Of a stretch of 61,793 nucleotides of DNA, positions 1-7,105 are shown in pieces (the stretch's first letter is position 1; each line of letters starts with the position of its first letter). Below the pieces are notes generated by a model. That model did not search any database and was not told the origin of the DNA. It saw nothing but the letters and a program-made list of their open reading frames with translations. Made by a program: the position numbers and the translations under genes. Origin of the DNA: a virus; IMG/VR virus record IMGVR_UViG_3300042914_004341, positions 1 to 61,793 of that record. The stretch is one strand, 5' to 3'.

Positions 1-66
1 CGGGTTGCGCCCTTGTAAGGTGTGGGGTAGGGGTGTGCCCGGAAGGCGTGCCCAGGAGGCGCGAAA

Positions 67-570
67 ATGACGCAAAAGGATGCCGGTTTGACAGGGAAAT
101 ACATGGGCGGGGTTCTGGTGCTGGGCCGTGCTGTGCAGCAGGGCGGGACCAACGAACACAGGGCCGCATGGGCGTGCCGCTGCGAGTGCGGCAAAGAGAT
201 GGTGAGAGACACCAAACAACTGAAAAAGGCCGAAAAGGCTGGGAAAAGGCTGTTTTGTGGGCAGCATTGTGAGTCCTACAAGCTGTTCCGGAAGGCGATT
301 CTGGAGCATGCGAAGCTGGAGCCCGTGATGCGCAAGGAGTATGGCGAGGAAATTGGGGTACTTCAGACGCATGCCTGTTACTGGTGCGGGAAGGTGCCGC
401 ACTTCAGGCATCCGCACAAAATCCGCAGGATACACAGCAACGGGCCCTGGAAGATGTCCAATCTTTGCGCGACCTGTAACACCTGCGACCGGATGCGCGG
501 GGCCATGCCGCGGAAGGACTTTCTGATGCATCTGCGACTGATTGCGGAGAGGCATCTGGCGGAGGACTGA
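67..570 (+). CDS. HNH-like zinc-binding protein, degenerate
   Basis: Protein of 167 aa. The N-terminal half has a Gly-rich start followed by a CxCxK and CGxxC zinc-ribbon pattern, as in the DNA-binding domains that precede phage HNH nucleases. The C-terminal half has CYWCG and a late CATCNTC stretch, like the zinc-stabilised beta-beta-alpha fold of Cys-rich HNH proteins, but I see no clear catalytic His-His pair. The start is chosen at the ATG preceded by AGGAGGCGCGAAA. It is the first gene in the window and could be continuous with the rightmost plus-strand genes if the molecule is circular or permuted. Nuclease function is inferred; it may be only a DNA-binding relic. Confidence 0.55.
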   Translation: MTQKDAGLTGKYMGGVLVLGRAVQQGGTNEHRAAWACRCECGKEMVRDTKQLKKAEKAGKRLFCGQHCESYKLFRKAILEHAKLEPVMRKEYGEEIGVLQTHACYWCGKVPHFRHPHKIRRIHSNGPWKMSNLCATCNTCDRMRGAMPRKDFLMHLRLIAERHLAED

Positions 571-598
571 GGAGGCGTAAGCCTATGATTGGCTTAAC

Positions 599-655
599 TT
601 GGTAAGGATATACCTACTCCTCCCTGCGGTCGTCGTGTTCCTCCGGAACCTCCTC
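599..655 (+). repeat. 57-bp dispersed repeat, copy 1 (18-bp near-palindrome plus hairpin)
   Basis: Begins with the near-palindromic core GGTAAGGATATACCTACT (601-618) and continues into CTCCCTGCGGTCGTCGTG and the small hairpin GTTCCTCCGGAAC. Nearly identical copies lie at 21236-21292 (same orientation) and 57179-57231 (opposite orientation). In the 57.2 kb copy it encodes the start of a protein; here no credible gene follows. Confidence 0.85.
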
Positions 656-1113
656 CACAGCGGGAGCCGCAGGAGGCGAGCCCGGGACGCAGCCCCGCCG
701 TCGGGGCCGACCTCTGCCCGCCCTACAACCAGCCCCACACCCACACCTGCACACCCACAGCCCCCGACCCCCGCCGGCCCGTATGGCCCTGCCCGGATGG
801 CGCACGCCTGGGGCCGGCTTGGCCGGGCTGAATGTGGGCCTCGCGCTCCTTCCCCACGCCCGTCCCCTCCGGGTCCTGGGGCGCGGTCAGTCGCGCTGTG
901 GGTTCCCGTCCGCTGGGCACTCCGAAGGAGGGCCGCAGTCGCGCTGTGCCTGTGTACTGCGAGGCCCCTGCAGCACCGGCCAAAATAGTGCTTGACTTCA
1001 TGGCTGGTCTGTGCCAGCTTGGGCGCACCGCATGCACCCGCGGCCAGCCGGCCAAGGGCCCGCCAACCGGCCTGTCCCAACTCTGCTACTGTCAATCCTG
1101 CCCAATGCAAAAC

Positions 1114-1143
1114 GGGCCCCTGCAACGGGGGCCCACTTTTTTG
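1114..1143 (+). terminator. Rho-independent terminator
   Basis: A 7-bp GC stem GGGCCCC/GGGGCCC with loop TGCAACG is followed by ACTTTTTTG. It lies just upstream of the promoter at 1147 and so separates upstream transcription from the putative RNA gene. Confidence 0.7.
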
Positions 1144-1146
1144 TCC

Positions 1147-1175
1147 TTGACTTGTGCGTAGGGCCGTGAGATATT
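1147..1175 (+). promoter_or_regulatory. Sigma70-like promoter for the putative structured RNA
   Basis: -35 TTGACT (1147-1152), 17-bp spacer, -10 GATATT (1170-1175); the expected start is near 1182. No open reading frame with a ribosome binding site follows for about 700 nt, so the transcript would be a non-coding RNA or a very long leader. Confidence 0.5.
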
Positions 1176-1181
1176 GGAGTC

Positions 1182-1648
1182 TATCGCTGGGGACATTTGT
1201 GTGTCCGCGCAAGCGCCTTAACCCCGATGGCTGATTAGCAACCAGCCCGCCCGCCGGGGCGCCTGCAAGGATGCGGGGCCCGGCAACCCTCGCTCCGCTT
1301 CGGGCGGGGGAGGTCCCACCGACCCTTTCTTAGAGGCTGAGGGGTAGCGGAGGCCAATGTGCAGGTTCTGGCATGCGTGCGCAGAAGTCCGGCAGTAACC
1401 GTTGAGGCCCCCTCCCGGCGGCCCAACGGGACGCTTGAAGCTACCATAAGGCCGAGCGCACAGCCGCAAGCGATGCCCACTACCGTAGTGGTCACACGGA
1501 AGGAGTGTCTCGCTCCGCAGTTGGGCCGAACCCTTGCCGCTCGTCGTGGTAGATATCGACGAAGAGACGTTGCGCCGAGGACGTAAACCCAGGCACCACT
1601 AGCTGCCCGCCGCGTTTCTGTATAAGAACCCCGGCGGGCTCTTCTTAT
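1182..1648 (+). ncRNA. Candidate structured non-coding RNA, about 460 nt
   Basis: Bounded by a promoter (1147-1175) and a terminator-like hairpin (1605-1648). Hairpins seen by eye: 1209-1217 with 1258-1266 enclosing 1229-1233 with 1243-1247; a 10-bp stem with one bulge, 1399-1409 with 1420-1429; CCACTA/TAGTGG at 1477-1491; TCGTCG/CGACGA at 1541-1562 closed by GTCTC (1507-1511) with GAGAC (1564-1568); and GCCCGCCG/CGGCGGGC at 1605-1639. No frame is protein-like. I do not recognise tmRNA, RNase P RNA or 6S RNA landmarks. It may be a regulatory RNA or the leader of the primase gene; the fold has not been computed. Confidence 0.4.
1605..1648 (+). terminator. Terminator-like hairpin
   Basis: An 8-bp stem GCCCGCCG (1605-1612) / CGGCGGGC (1632-1639), with an inner TTCT/AGAA stem in its loop, is followed by the T-rich TCTTCTTAT. 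It marks the likely 3' end of the putative RNA. Confidence 0.45.
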
Positions 1649-1831
1649 ATCCCTGTCTGGAATATAAAGCAGAAATAAGCTGTTATATGCGCGTGGGGGA
1701 TATTGGGGCGTCGCCGCGGCTTGTCCTATGTGCCAAAACAAAAGGAACCAGCAGCACATGGCCGCTGGCTCCCCCCTGAAGGTGGAAAGTGTTCTTTTTA
1801 CTGGACCCAGTTGCATTTAGGCCCAAACTGT

Positions 1832-1860
1832 TTGACAGCCAAACACGTTCCGAGTACTGT
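1832..1860 (+). promoter_or_regulatory. Sigma70-like promoter for the primase gene
   Basis: A perfect -35 TTGACA (1832-1837), a 17-bp spacer and a weaker -10 TACTGT (1855-1860), about 45 nt upstream of the ATG at 1906. It would give the primase gene a transcript separate from the putative RNA. Confidence 0.5.
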
Positions 1861-1905
1861 TGTAACACGCACCGTTGCATGGTGTCAACTATGAAGGAGC
1901 TTCAA

Positions 1906-2991
1906 ATGGCTGGATTCCTTGAAATCAAAACCCCCGATGGCAACGCCCTCAAGTTCAAAGGTTTCGCAGACTGCGGCGGCGAACTGCAATGGTTCCGCAC
2001 ACGCCTGACGCCCGGCCTCCTCGGCGCCCGCAGCAAAGAGCGGTGCCCCATCGTCGGCACCCTGACCGCCGGCCCCCAACGCCTCATCATCCTGGACCTC
2101 GACCCCAAGTGCGCCGCCGAGGCGGCCTGGGCCGAAGACCTTTGCCTGGCCCTGGCCGAGCGTCACGAGAACTGCCTGGCCTTCCAAAGCGTGTCTGGCA
2201 ACTGGAAGGCCGGGTTCTTGGTGACCACGGACTTCGTGCCGACAAGTGACGCGTGCGAAGCCTACCTTATGAGCATGCTGCCGGAGTCAGCCTGGGAACG
2301 CTTTGACCGCGCGGGCATGACTAGATTGTACCTGAACCAGAGGCTGGCGGACTTCCTCGCGAAGGCCCTCCCCGCGATGCCCGCGCCTTCTCTGCCCGAG
2401 CGCGTGAAGGTGGGGAGTAGGTATATCCTTACCAAACCAACGCAATCATGCACTTACCACATAGCGCAGGACCAATACTTGCCTACAGACGCCCTGCCCG
2501 CCGCTTTTCAGGACGGCCAGCGCAAGGCTCTTTTGAAGGTGCTTACAGCGGCCTGGGGCCTTGCCCAAGATGCGGGCTGGAACTTGCCCATCGAGCAGCT
2601 GGCCTTGAATATTGGCTCATCCCCTAGCCAAGTGTCTCGCATCCTTAAGGAACTCGTTCAAGAGGGCCTCATTGTCTGCATTGACCCCAGCTACCAAAAG
2701 GGCGTCAAAGCCAAAACCTACAAGGCTCGCGGGGCCCTTTTTCTGGCCATCCAACGCCACAAAGCTGACTACCTTCTTTCCGGTAAACCCACGAAATCTG
2801 TAAAGGAACTTCCGAACGCCATCCAGGATGGCCAGTTCCACCAGCTTTGCCTCCAGACCCTCAACCGTTTCCACTCCCAAGAGGCGTTCGCTGTCTATCT
2901 CCAGGGCCTACAGGGCCTGACTCCCAAGCGGCTCAAGGAAGGCATGCGGTACGCAAAATGCCATTTCCACAAACAGGGGCTCGCTGCATGA
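1906..2991 (+). CDS. Probable primase / replication protein with C-terminal winged helix
   Basis: Protein of 361 aa. The N-terminal part resembles archaeo-eukaryotic-type (VirE_N-like) primases: acidic motif IILDLDP (residues 61-67, D64 and D66), then SVSGNWKAGFLV (95-106) and TRLYLNQRLADF (139-150), which resemble the later motifs of that family. A linker around residues 160-190 carries the 18-bp dispersed site. Residues 225-290 look like a winged helix (PSQVSRILKEL). The start is the ATG after AAGGAGCTTCAA; the longer frame upstream lacks a ribosome binding site. The stop overlaps the next ATG (ATGA). By role it would prime DNA for the minus-strand-encoded polymerase. The family call rests on motif resemblance only; a plain replication initiator is the alternative. 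Confidence 0.5.
   Translation: MAGFLEIKTPDGNALKFKGFADCGGELQWFRTRLTPGLLGARSKERCPIVGTLTAGPQRLIILDLDPKCAAEAAWAEDLCLALAERHENCLAFQSVSGNWKAGFLVTTDFVPTSDACEAYLMSMLPESAWERFDRAGMTRLYLNQRLADFLAKALPAMPAPSLPERVKVGSRYILTKPTQSCTYHIAQDQYLPTDALPAAFQDGQRKALLKVLTAAWGLAQDAGWNLPIEQLALNIGSSPSQVSRILKELVQEGLIVCIDPSYQKGVKAKTYKARGALFLAIQRHKADYLLSGKPTKSVKELPNAIQDGQFHQLCLQTLNRFHSQEAFAVYLQGLQGLTPKRLKEGMRYAKCHFHKQGLAA
2416..2433 (+). repeat. 18-bp dispersed near-palindrome inside the primase gene
   Basis: AGTAGGTATATCCTTACC, matching the core found at 601, 6741, 14420, 21238, 31201, 32714 and 57213. It falls in the linker between the putative catalytic part and the winged helix, encoding residues 171-176. Confidence 0.85.
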
Positions 2992-3734
2992 ACGCGAAGG
3001 TATGCAGCAAGTGCGGGGTCGAGAAGGACAGGTCGGGGTTCAGTGCGGACAAGGGCAAGCCTGATGGGCTGTATGCACACTGTAAGACCTGCGCAAAGGG
3101 GGCGCACAAGGCTTACCGCGAAGCCAATCACGCCCAGGTGCTTGCGCAAGAGAAGGCCCGCTACGAGGCGAATCGTGCTAAGATGCTTGAGCGACACAAG
3201 GCTTACCGCGAGGCCAATCGGGGCAGGGTGCTTGCTCGCACGAAGGCACGCTACGAGGCCAATCAGGACAAGGAGCGTGCGCGAATGAAGGCACGCTACG
3301 AGGCCAATCGGGATAAGATACTTGCGCAAAAGAAGGCTTACCACGCAGAGTACTGCGCCAAGCACGGTGTAGCCCCCTCAACGGCCCTCCGCCGGCGTGC
3401 CCCCCAAGCCCGTCTCGCAGACATCCTGCGGAGCCGTTTGCGTGACGCCCTTAAGGGCAAATTCAAAACGGGCTCCGCCGTCCAGGACCTCGGTATGCCT
3501 ATTGATGACTTTCTCATGTATCTGAACCTGGGTGCACTAGACAAATACGGCATTCCGTACACCGGTAATGAATCGAAGTTCCACATCGACCACATCCGCC
3601 CCCTGTCTTCGTTTGATTTGGAAGACCCGGAGCAGTTGAGAATTGCGGTAAGATGGGATAACCTTCAAGTGCTCCGCGCTGAAGAAAATTTGAGAAAGGG
3701 AGCCAAGTGTCCAAGCCAATTGACCCAGAGTTGA
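2988..3734 (+). CDS. HNH endonuclease with 15-residue tandem repeats
   Basis: Protein of 248 aa. An N-terminal zinc finger (C6, C9, C32, C35) is followed by five tandem 15-residue repeats (residues 41-115, pattern KARYEANRDK-[IM]-L), probably helical and basic, then a C-terminal HNH domain (HIDH at 199-202, N225, N234). It starts by an ATGA overlap with the primase stop. The last codons, for ENLRKGAK, contain AAAGGGAGCCAAG, which serves as the ribosome binding site of the next gene (GTG at 3707, overlapping by 28 nt). Homing-type free-standing endonucleases of this kind are common in phages. Its C-terminal half is closely related to those at 11832 and, more distantly, 18289. Confidence 0.85.
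   Translation: MNAKVCSKCGVEKDRSGFSADKGKPDGLYAHCKTCAKGAHKAYREANHAQVLAQEKARYEANRAKMLERHKAYREANRGRVLARTKARYEANQDKERARMKARYEANRDKILAQKKAYHAEYCAKHGVAPSTALRRRAPQARLADILRSRLRDALKGKFKTGSAVQDLGMPIDDFLMYLNLGALDKYGIPYTGNESKFHIDHIRPLSSFDLEDPEQLRIAVRWDNLQVLRAEENLRKGAKCPSQLTQS
3108..3332 (+). repeat. Five tandem 45-bp repeats inside the HNH gene
   Basis: Encodes five copies of a 15-residue unit beginning KAYREAN or KARYEAN. Copies differ at several positions, so expansion was not recent. It forms the linker between zinc finger and nuclease domain; linker length may set the spacing of the two DNA contacts (inference). Confidence 0.75.
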
Positions 3735-4273
3735 TAGACAGTAGGATGTTCAGAACCAAACACGTCGGACAACCTCCCAGCACGGTCGAGTACCGTCCGA
3801 CCGAAAGGCAGCGCAAGGCAAAGGCTCGCCTTCTCACTGCCTTACAAGAAGGCCGTGTCGCAGCAGGCTCTTTGTCACTACTCGATGTCAAGCAATTGGC
3901 CCAGTTGGCAAAGGCCCCTGATGTGTCCGGAGCCTGGGCAAAAGAACCCGGATTCCTTGCATGGCTAACTGATGATGCTGAAACACCTTCTAAAATCAAC
4001 TACTTGCGTTCCCTTGCACTGGATGCAGCCGAGAGTATCCTCAGCGATGTCGATGTGAAATCGGCTGGGGCTCGTGTGACTTTAATTAAGCTCCTTCTGG
4101 ACCAGCCCGAAATGCGCAAGGAAAAGGAACAGTTGACTATGGAAGGCTTGAAAGCTCTGGTACTTGAGCACAAACACGTGCTGCTGCCCCTACTTCAGTC
4201 TGATATCTCCTCGCCTCCTTCCTCCCAGTCTGCTACACTCCCCCAAGCCAAGGAGGGAGGCCGAAATGAGTGA
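3707..4273 (+). CDS. Candidate small terminase subunit
   Basis: Protein of 188 aa, starting at the GTG after AGGGAGCCAA, which lies within the 3' end of the preceding HNH gene. It is mainly helical by composition, with a charged N-terminus and a central segment (AETPSKINYLRSLAL) like phage DNA-maturase small subunits. Its place two genes before the large subunit fits a DNA-recognition subunit of the packaging motor. No sequence motif proves this. The Ser/Pro-rich C-terminus overlaps the next gene by 8 nt. Confidence 0.45.
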   Translation: MSKPIDPELIDSRMFRTKHVGQPPSTVEYRPTERQRKAKARLLTALQEGRVAAGSLSLLDVKQLAQLAKAPDVSGAWAKEPGFLAWLTDDAETPSKINYLRSLALDAAESILSDVDVKSAGARVTLIKLLLDQPEMRKEKEQLTMEGLKALVLEHKHVLLPLLQSDISSPPSSQSATLPQAKEGGRNE

Positions 4274-4574
4274 GCCACGTATCCTGCCGCTAGCAGGCGG
4301 CAAACGTCCTGGACAGAAAGCCCTGAAAAAGTTTGCACTTGTCTTCCAGGACAAGAAGACGGTCTTCCATTTGGAGGCCGAAGACTACTTCCTCGCCACA
4401 ATCTCCAGCGAGGAGGCGGAGGAGCCCCTTGCCTACCACTTCAAGGTGGGCGGCAAAACCGTGCTGGAAATGCAGGCCAATGAAATCCTCCACGTCGTGG
4501 ACACGGACGCCGTGGACCTGCAGGCGCTCCTACACGCCATCAAACCCAAGCCCCAACGCAAGAAAAAGGAGTAA
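4266..4574 (+). CDS. Hypothetical protein, 102 aa
   Basis: Start ATG follows GGAGGGAGGCCGAA and overlaps the previous stop by 8 nt. Acidic centre and a Lys-rich tail; no signal peptide or membrane segment. It lies between the putative small terminase and the large terminase, so it may belong to the packaging or head set, but I do not recognise a family. Confidence 0.6.
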   Translation: MSEPRILPLAGGKRPGQKALKKFALVFQDKKTVFHLEAEDYFLATISSEEAEEPLAYHFKVGGKTVLEMQANEILHVVDTDAVDLQALLHAIKPKPQRKKKE

Positions 4575-4579
4575 CTTCT

Positions 4580-5209
4580 GTGGCAAGTTCAAATTTTGTA
4601 TACAAAGCATACGTGGGCCGGGAAATCCCCCAGTCCCAAACTGACGTGGTCTGCCACAACCAGCCTGCCCTCCCGGTCAACGCCGATGGGTCCCGCTGGC
4701 GCTTTTCTGTCATCCTCGGGCGCGTTGCGGGCACGCCAGGCTTCCAGGTGCAGCACGGCACGCTGCCCGGCATTTTCGCCGACACCAAGGCCATGACGGA
4801 CGCGGTGGCCTCCGCAGGCTCCACCTGCACTTTCACCGCGGGCTCCAATGTGGTCAGCTGTACGTCGCACGGCTTCTCCGAGGGCCAGCACATTGCGTTC
4901 GCCACCTCGGGCGTGCTGCCTCCAGAGTACCTGCCCTCTCACCTCTACAGGGTGGCCCGTGTCATAGACTCCGACTCTTTCATTGCAGAGGTTGTGCAGC
5001 AGGCGGGATATTCTAATAACGTTGCCTCTGCCGTCGGGTCAGGTACGCATAAGGCCGTGGCCGCGCAGGAAGTCAGCATTACGTTCAACCCTGAGGTAGT
5101 GGCCGATGTTGCATACCTCCCGCTGAAGCAAGCCCTCCGCGTGGTCTGCACCACGGACGTGTCCGAGACGGCGCAGATTCTCGCCATCCACGTCATGAAT
5201 GGCATTTGA
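4580..5209 (+). CDS. Putative virion structural protein, 209 aa
   Basis: GTG start after GGAGTAACTTCT. Beta-rich; residues about 95-140 contain the motif SHGFSEGQHIAFATSG followed by Y-V and D-S-F, a small beta-domain often seen in phage tail and decoration proteins. It precedes the terminase gene, and the intergenic hairpin at 5234-5266 separates the two. The exact virion location is unknown. Confidence 0.5.
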   Translation: MASSNFVYKAYVGREIPQSQTDVVCHNQPALPVNADGSRWRFSVILGRVAGTPGFQVQHGTLPGIFADTKAMTDAVASAGSTCTFTAGSNVVSCTSHGFSEGQHIAFATSGVLPPEYLPSHLYRVARVIDSDSFIAEVVQQAGYSNNVASAVGSGTHKAVAAQEVSITFNPEVVADVAYLPLKQALRVVCTTDVSETAQILAIHVMNGI

Positions 5210-5233
5210 TTTCAGATGCTGCCGTGTTAGACT
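5206..5233 (+). promoter_or_regulatory. Sigma70-like promoter before the terminase gene
   Basis: -35 TTGATT (5206-5211), 16-bp spacer, -10 TAGACT (5228-5233), directly abutting the hairpin at 5234. The expected start falls inside the hairpin's left arm. Confidence 0.35.
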
Positions 5234-5266
5234 GCCCCTGTTGTAACCCAACGGGGGCTTTGTTTT
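5234..5266 (+). terminator. Terminator hairpin abutting the terminase start codon
   Basis: A 9-bp stem GCCCCTGTT/AACGGGGGC with one T-G pair, loop GTAACCC, then TTTGTTTT and immediately ATG at 5267. There is no Shine-Dalgarno between the T-run and the start, so terminase translation may be weak or hairpin-dependent. Confidence 0.65.
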
Positions 5267-6733
5267 ATGTCCAATCTCCAAGACGCCATTCTCCAACTAG
5301 CGCACAAAGAGAAGCTCCAACGCCATGACGGCCTGAAAGCGGGCTCCAGGGCCACTCCGGCCCAGCAGGAGTTCATCAATGCCGCCTTGAATAGGGAGGC
5401 CCTGGTCCTGGACTGTCGGTCGGGAAACCGGGCCGGCAAATCCCTCACGCTGATGAAAATCTTTGCAGTCATGTTCCGCGAAGACCCCGCTGACGACTGG
5501 AAACGGCCGAAGCACTGGGTGGGGCCGCTGCAGCTGCTACTCCTGTCGCGTCAGCTCAAACAGGCTGAGGAATCCCTACTGCCAAAACTCCTGGCCCACC
5601 TGGAGCCGGATACCTACAGAGTAGTGCGCTCCGGGAATGCCCTGAACAAAATCGTGAACCTCAAGAATGGCAATACCATCCTGGTTTTCTCCCATCACGC
5701 CGTGGAACAGGCCCGAGCGGCGGTCCAGAGCTTCGATGCCCACTTCGGTGCAATAGATGAACTGCCTTCGGACCCCAAGCTCATCGAGGAACTCATGCAG
5801 CGCGTGTTCGTCCAGAAAGGATGCATCGCACTGACCTACACGCCCAAGGTTCCAGCGCCGCGGGTGAAAGAGTTCGTAGACAACATTCCGGCAGACCGCG
5901 TGAAACGGCTTCGGCTGTCCGTTCTTGATAACCCAGCAATTGATGAAGAGACCCGCGAGACCATACTCTCCACAGCACGCGCCCAGGGCGAAGCACACTT
6001 GGCCACGGTGTTATATGGCGAGTGGGCCCGTGGCGAAAATTCCGTTTTCGTATACGACCCCGACCGCCACAAAGCCTCACTTCCGGAGCACTACAACCCA
6101 CAGGCGTGGCGCCATGTCCTCAGCGCGGACCCCGCGTCATCATCAGAAACCGGCCTTGTGGTAGCCGCGGAGGACCCCCTGAGCCCAGGGCAGTGGTACC
6201 TAGTCTATGCCTCCTATGTCCAGCAAGGTCTGGAGGGCCAGGAGCTGGTGCGGGAGATAGAACGGCGGGTGGCCAGTATGCGCATAGTCCGGCGCATCTA
6301 CGACAGCGCCGCGTCGTGGTTTGAGCTTTCGGCCCGCGCAGTGGGCCTGACCTACATGCCCATCATGCACAAATCCAACCGCAAGCTGGAACTCATTGCC
6401 AATCTGAACTCCGCCCTGGGGCGCGTGGAGAAGGCTGGCCAGCGCCGCGTGCTGCTGACCCCCGCGTGTGCGGACCTTGAGGAGGAGCTTTTCAGCGCAA
6501 GCTGGAGTGCGGTCTCCGCCGAGAAGATTGCCCACGCCCACGAGTATCACACAGCGGATGCCGCGCAGTACCTTGTGGACCTCCTGCCACCCCCAGAGGC
6601 CAACTCTGGCCGGCCCGTGGCCAGTACGCCGCACGCCCGCATGATGGAGAACGCCAGAGTCCAGGCCGGGGTTGTGGAGAAGCCCAGACAGAAGATGTCC
6701 GTTGTCTGCAGGGCCAGGGCCTGGCTGCGGTGA
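5267..6733 (+). CDS. terL: Terminase large subunit (packaging ATPase/nuclease)
   Basis: Protein of 488 aa, the usual length. Walker A SGNRAGKS at residues 52-59, Walker B with catalytic acid FGAIDE at 160-165, and a C-terminal RNase H-like nuclease region beginning around SADPA (about residue 285) with a later YDSAASW. It pumps DNA through the portal at the host cytoplasmic prohead and cuts concatemers. The ATG directly follows a terminator T-run and lacks a standard ribosome binding site. The portal gene lies downstream after two small genes. Confidence 0.92.
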   Translation: MSNLQDAILQLAHKEKLQRHDGLKAGSRATPAQQEFINAALNREALVLDCRSGNRAGKSLTLMKIFAVMFREDPADDWKRPKHWVGPLQLLLLSRQLKQAEESLLPKLLAHLEPDTYRVVRSGNALNKIVNLKNGNTILVFSHHAVEQARAAVQSFDAHFGAIDELPSDPKLIEELMQRVFVQKGCIALTYTPKVPAPRVKEFVDNIPADRVKRLRLSVLDNPAIDEETRETILSTARAQGEAHLATVLYGEWARGENSVFVYDPDRHKASLPEHYNPQAWRHVLSADPASSSETGLVVAAEDPLSPGQWYLVYASYVQQGLEGQELVREIERRVASMRIVRRIYDSAASWFELSARAVGLTYMPIMHKSNRKLELIANLNSALGRVEKAGQRRVLLTPACADLEEELFSASWSAVSAEKIAHAHEYHTADAAQYLVDLLPPPEANSGRPVASTPHARMMENARVQAGVVEKPRQKMSVVCRARAWLR

Positions 6734-6740
6734 TGGGTGG

Positions 6741-6758
6741 AGTAGGTATATCCTTACC
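6741..6758 (+). repeat. 18-bp dispersed near-palindrome after the terminase gene
   Basis: AGTAGGTATATCCTTACC, 8 bp after the terminase stop and 28 bp before the next ATG. The flank CCAATGCTTTAACAACAAG resembles the flank of the copies at 31.2 and 32.7 kb. Confidence 0.85.
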
Positions 6759-6786
6759 AATGCTTTAACAACAAGGAGTTAGACCA

Positions 6787-7035
6787 ATGCTGCTTGCCAC
6801 CCTCCTCCCCGCCTGGCCCCCCGTCCAGCTCCACCTGGCCTCGCGCCTTTTTATGGCCTATCTTATCCCTGTCTGGTACTATGTGGCCCAGGCCCAACGG
6901 TGGCTCAAGAAACGGAGATGGCTCAATGGACTACGGAAACTCCAAACCCAAAATGCTCAAAATCAAGTTCGGCCCGGCCAAAGGAGCATCACAGGACTCC
7001 GGATGCGCCAAGTGCAAAGACGCTGGCTCCGCTGA
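6787..7035 (+). CDS. Small hydrophobic/basic protein, possible membrane protein
   Basis: Protein of 82 aa with a strong ribosome binding site (AAGGAGTTAGACCA before ATG). Residues 15-38 are hydrophobic and aromatic, followed by a basic tail rich in Arg, Lys and Gln. The last 110 nt overlap the next gene in another frame, so the tail may be a by-product. Function unknown. Confidence 0.45.
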   Translation: MLLATLLPAWPPVQLHLASRLFMAYLIPVWYYVAQAQRWLKKRRWLNGLRKLQTQNAQNQVRPGQRSITGLRMRQVQRRWLR

Positions 7036-7105
7036 GTGCAAGTGTGCAAAGGAACCCGAGGGCAAACGCAAACGCTTCAGCATCGCCAAGGGGGCCTCTA
7101 AGTGA
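6926..7105 (+). CDS. Small Cys-rich basic protein, 59 aa
   Basis: ATG after CGGAGATGGCTCA. Four Cys in the pattern CAKC...CKC, with Lys-rich flanks, could bind zinc. The stop overlaps the portal start (GTGA), so the two are translationally coupled. Function unknown. Confidence 0.55.
   Translation: MDYGNSKPKMLKIKFGPAKGASQDSGCAKCKDAGSAECKCAKEPEGKRKRFSIAKGASK

Larger units (their letters stand above)
571..1146. other. Non-coding stretch with no credible gene
   Basis: Open frames on both strands here are low-complexity Pro/Arg/Gly shadows of C-rich DNA and have no ribosome binding site. The stretch holds a 57-bp dispersed repeat (599-655), a 13-nt direct repeat CAGTCGCGCTGTG at 888-900 and 936-948, and a terminator hairpin at 1114-1143. 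I see nothing else assignable. Confidence 0.6.

Noticed and set aside
583-1212. Long minus-strand frames of 209 and 110 aa over 583-1212
   Set aside because: Pro/Arg/Gly-rich shadows of GC-rich DNA, no ribosome binding site, and the region holds terminators and repeats.
1182-1648. tmRNA, RNase P RNA or a group I intron in the non-coding stretch
   Set aside because: I could not find their conserved landmarks (tRNA-like ends, GAGGAAAGTCC, or intron core pairings).
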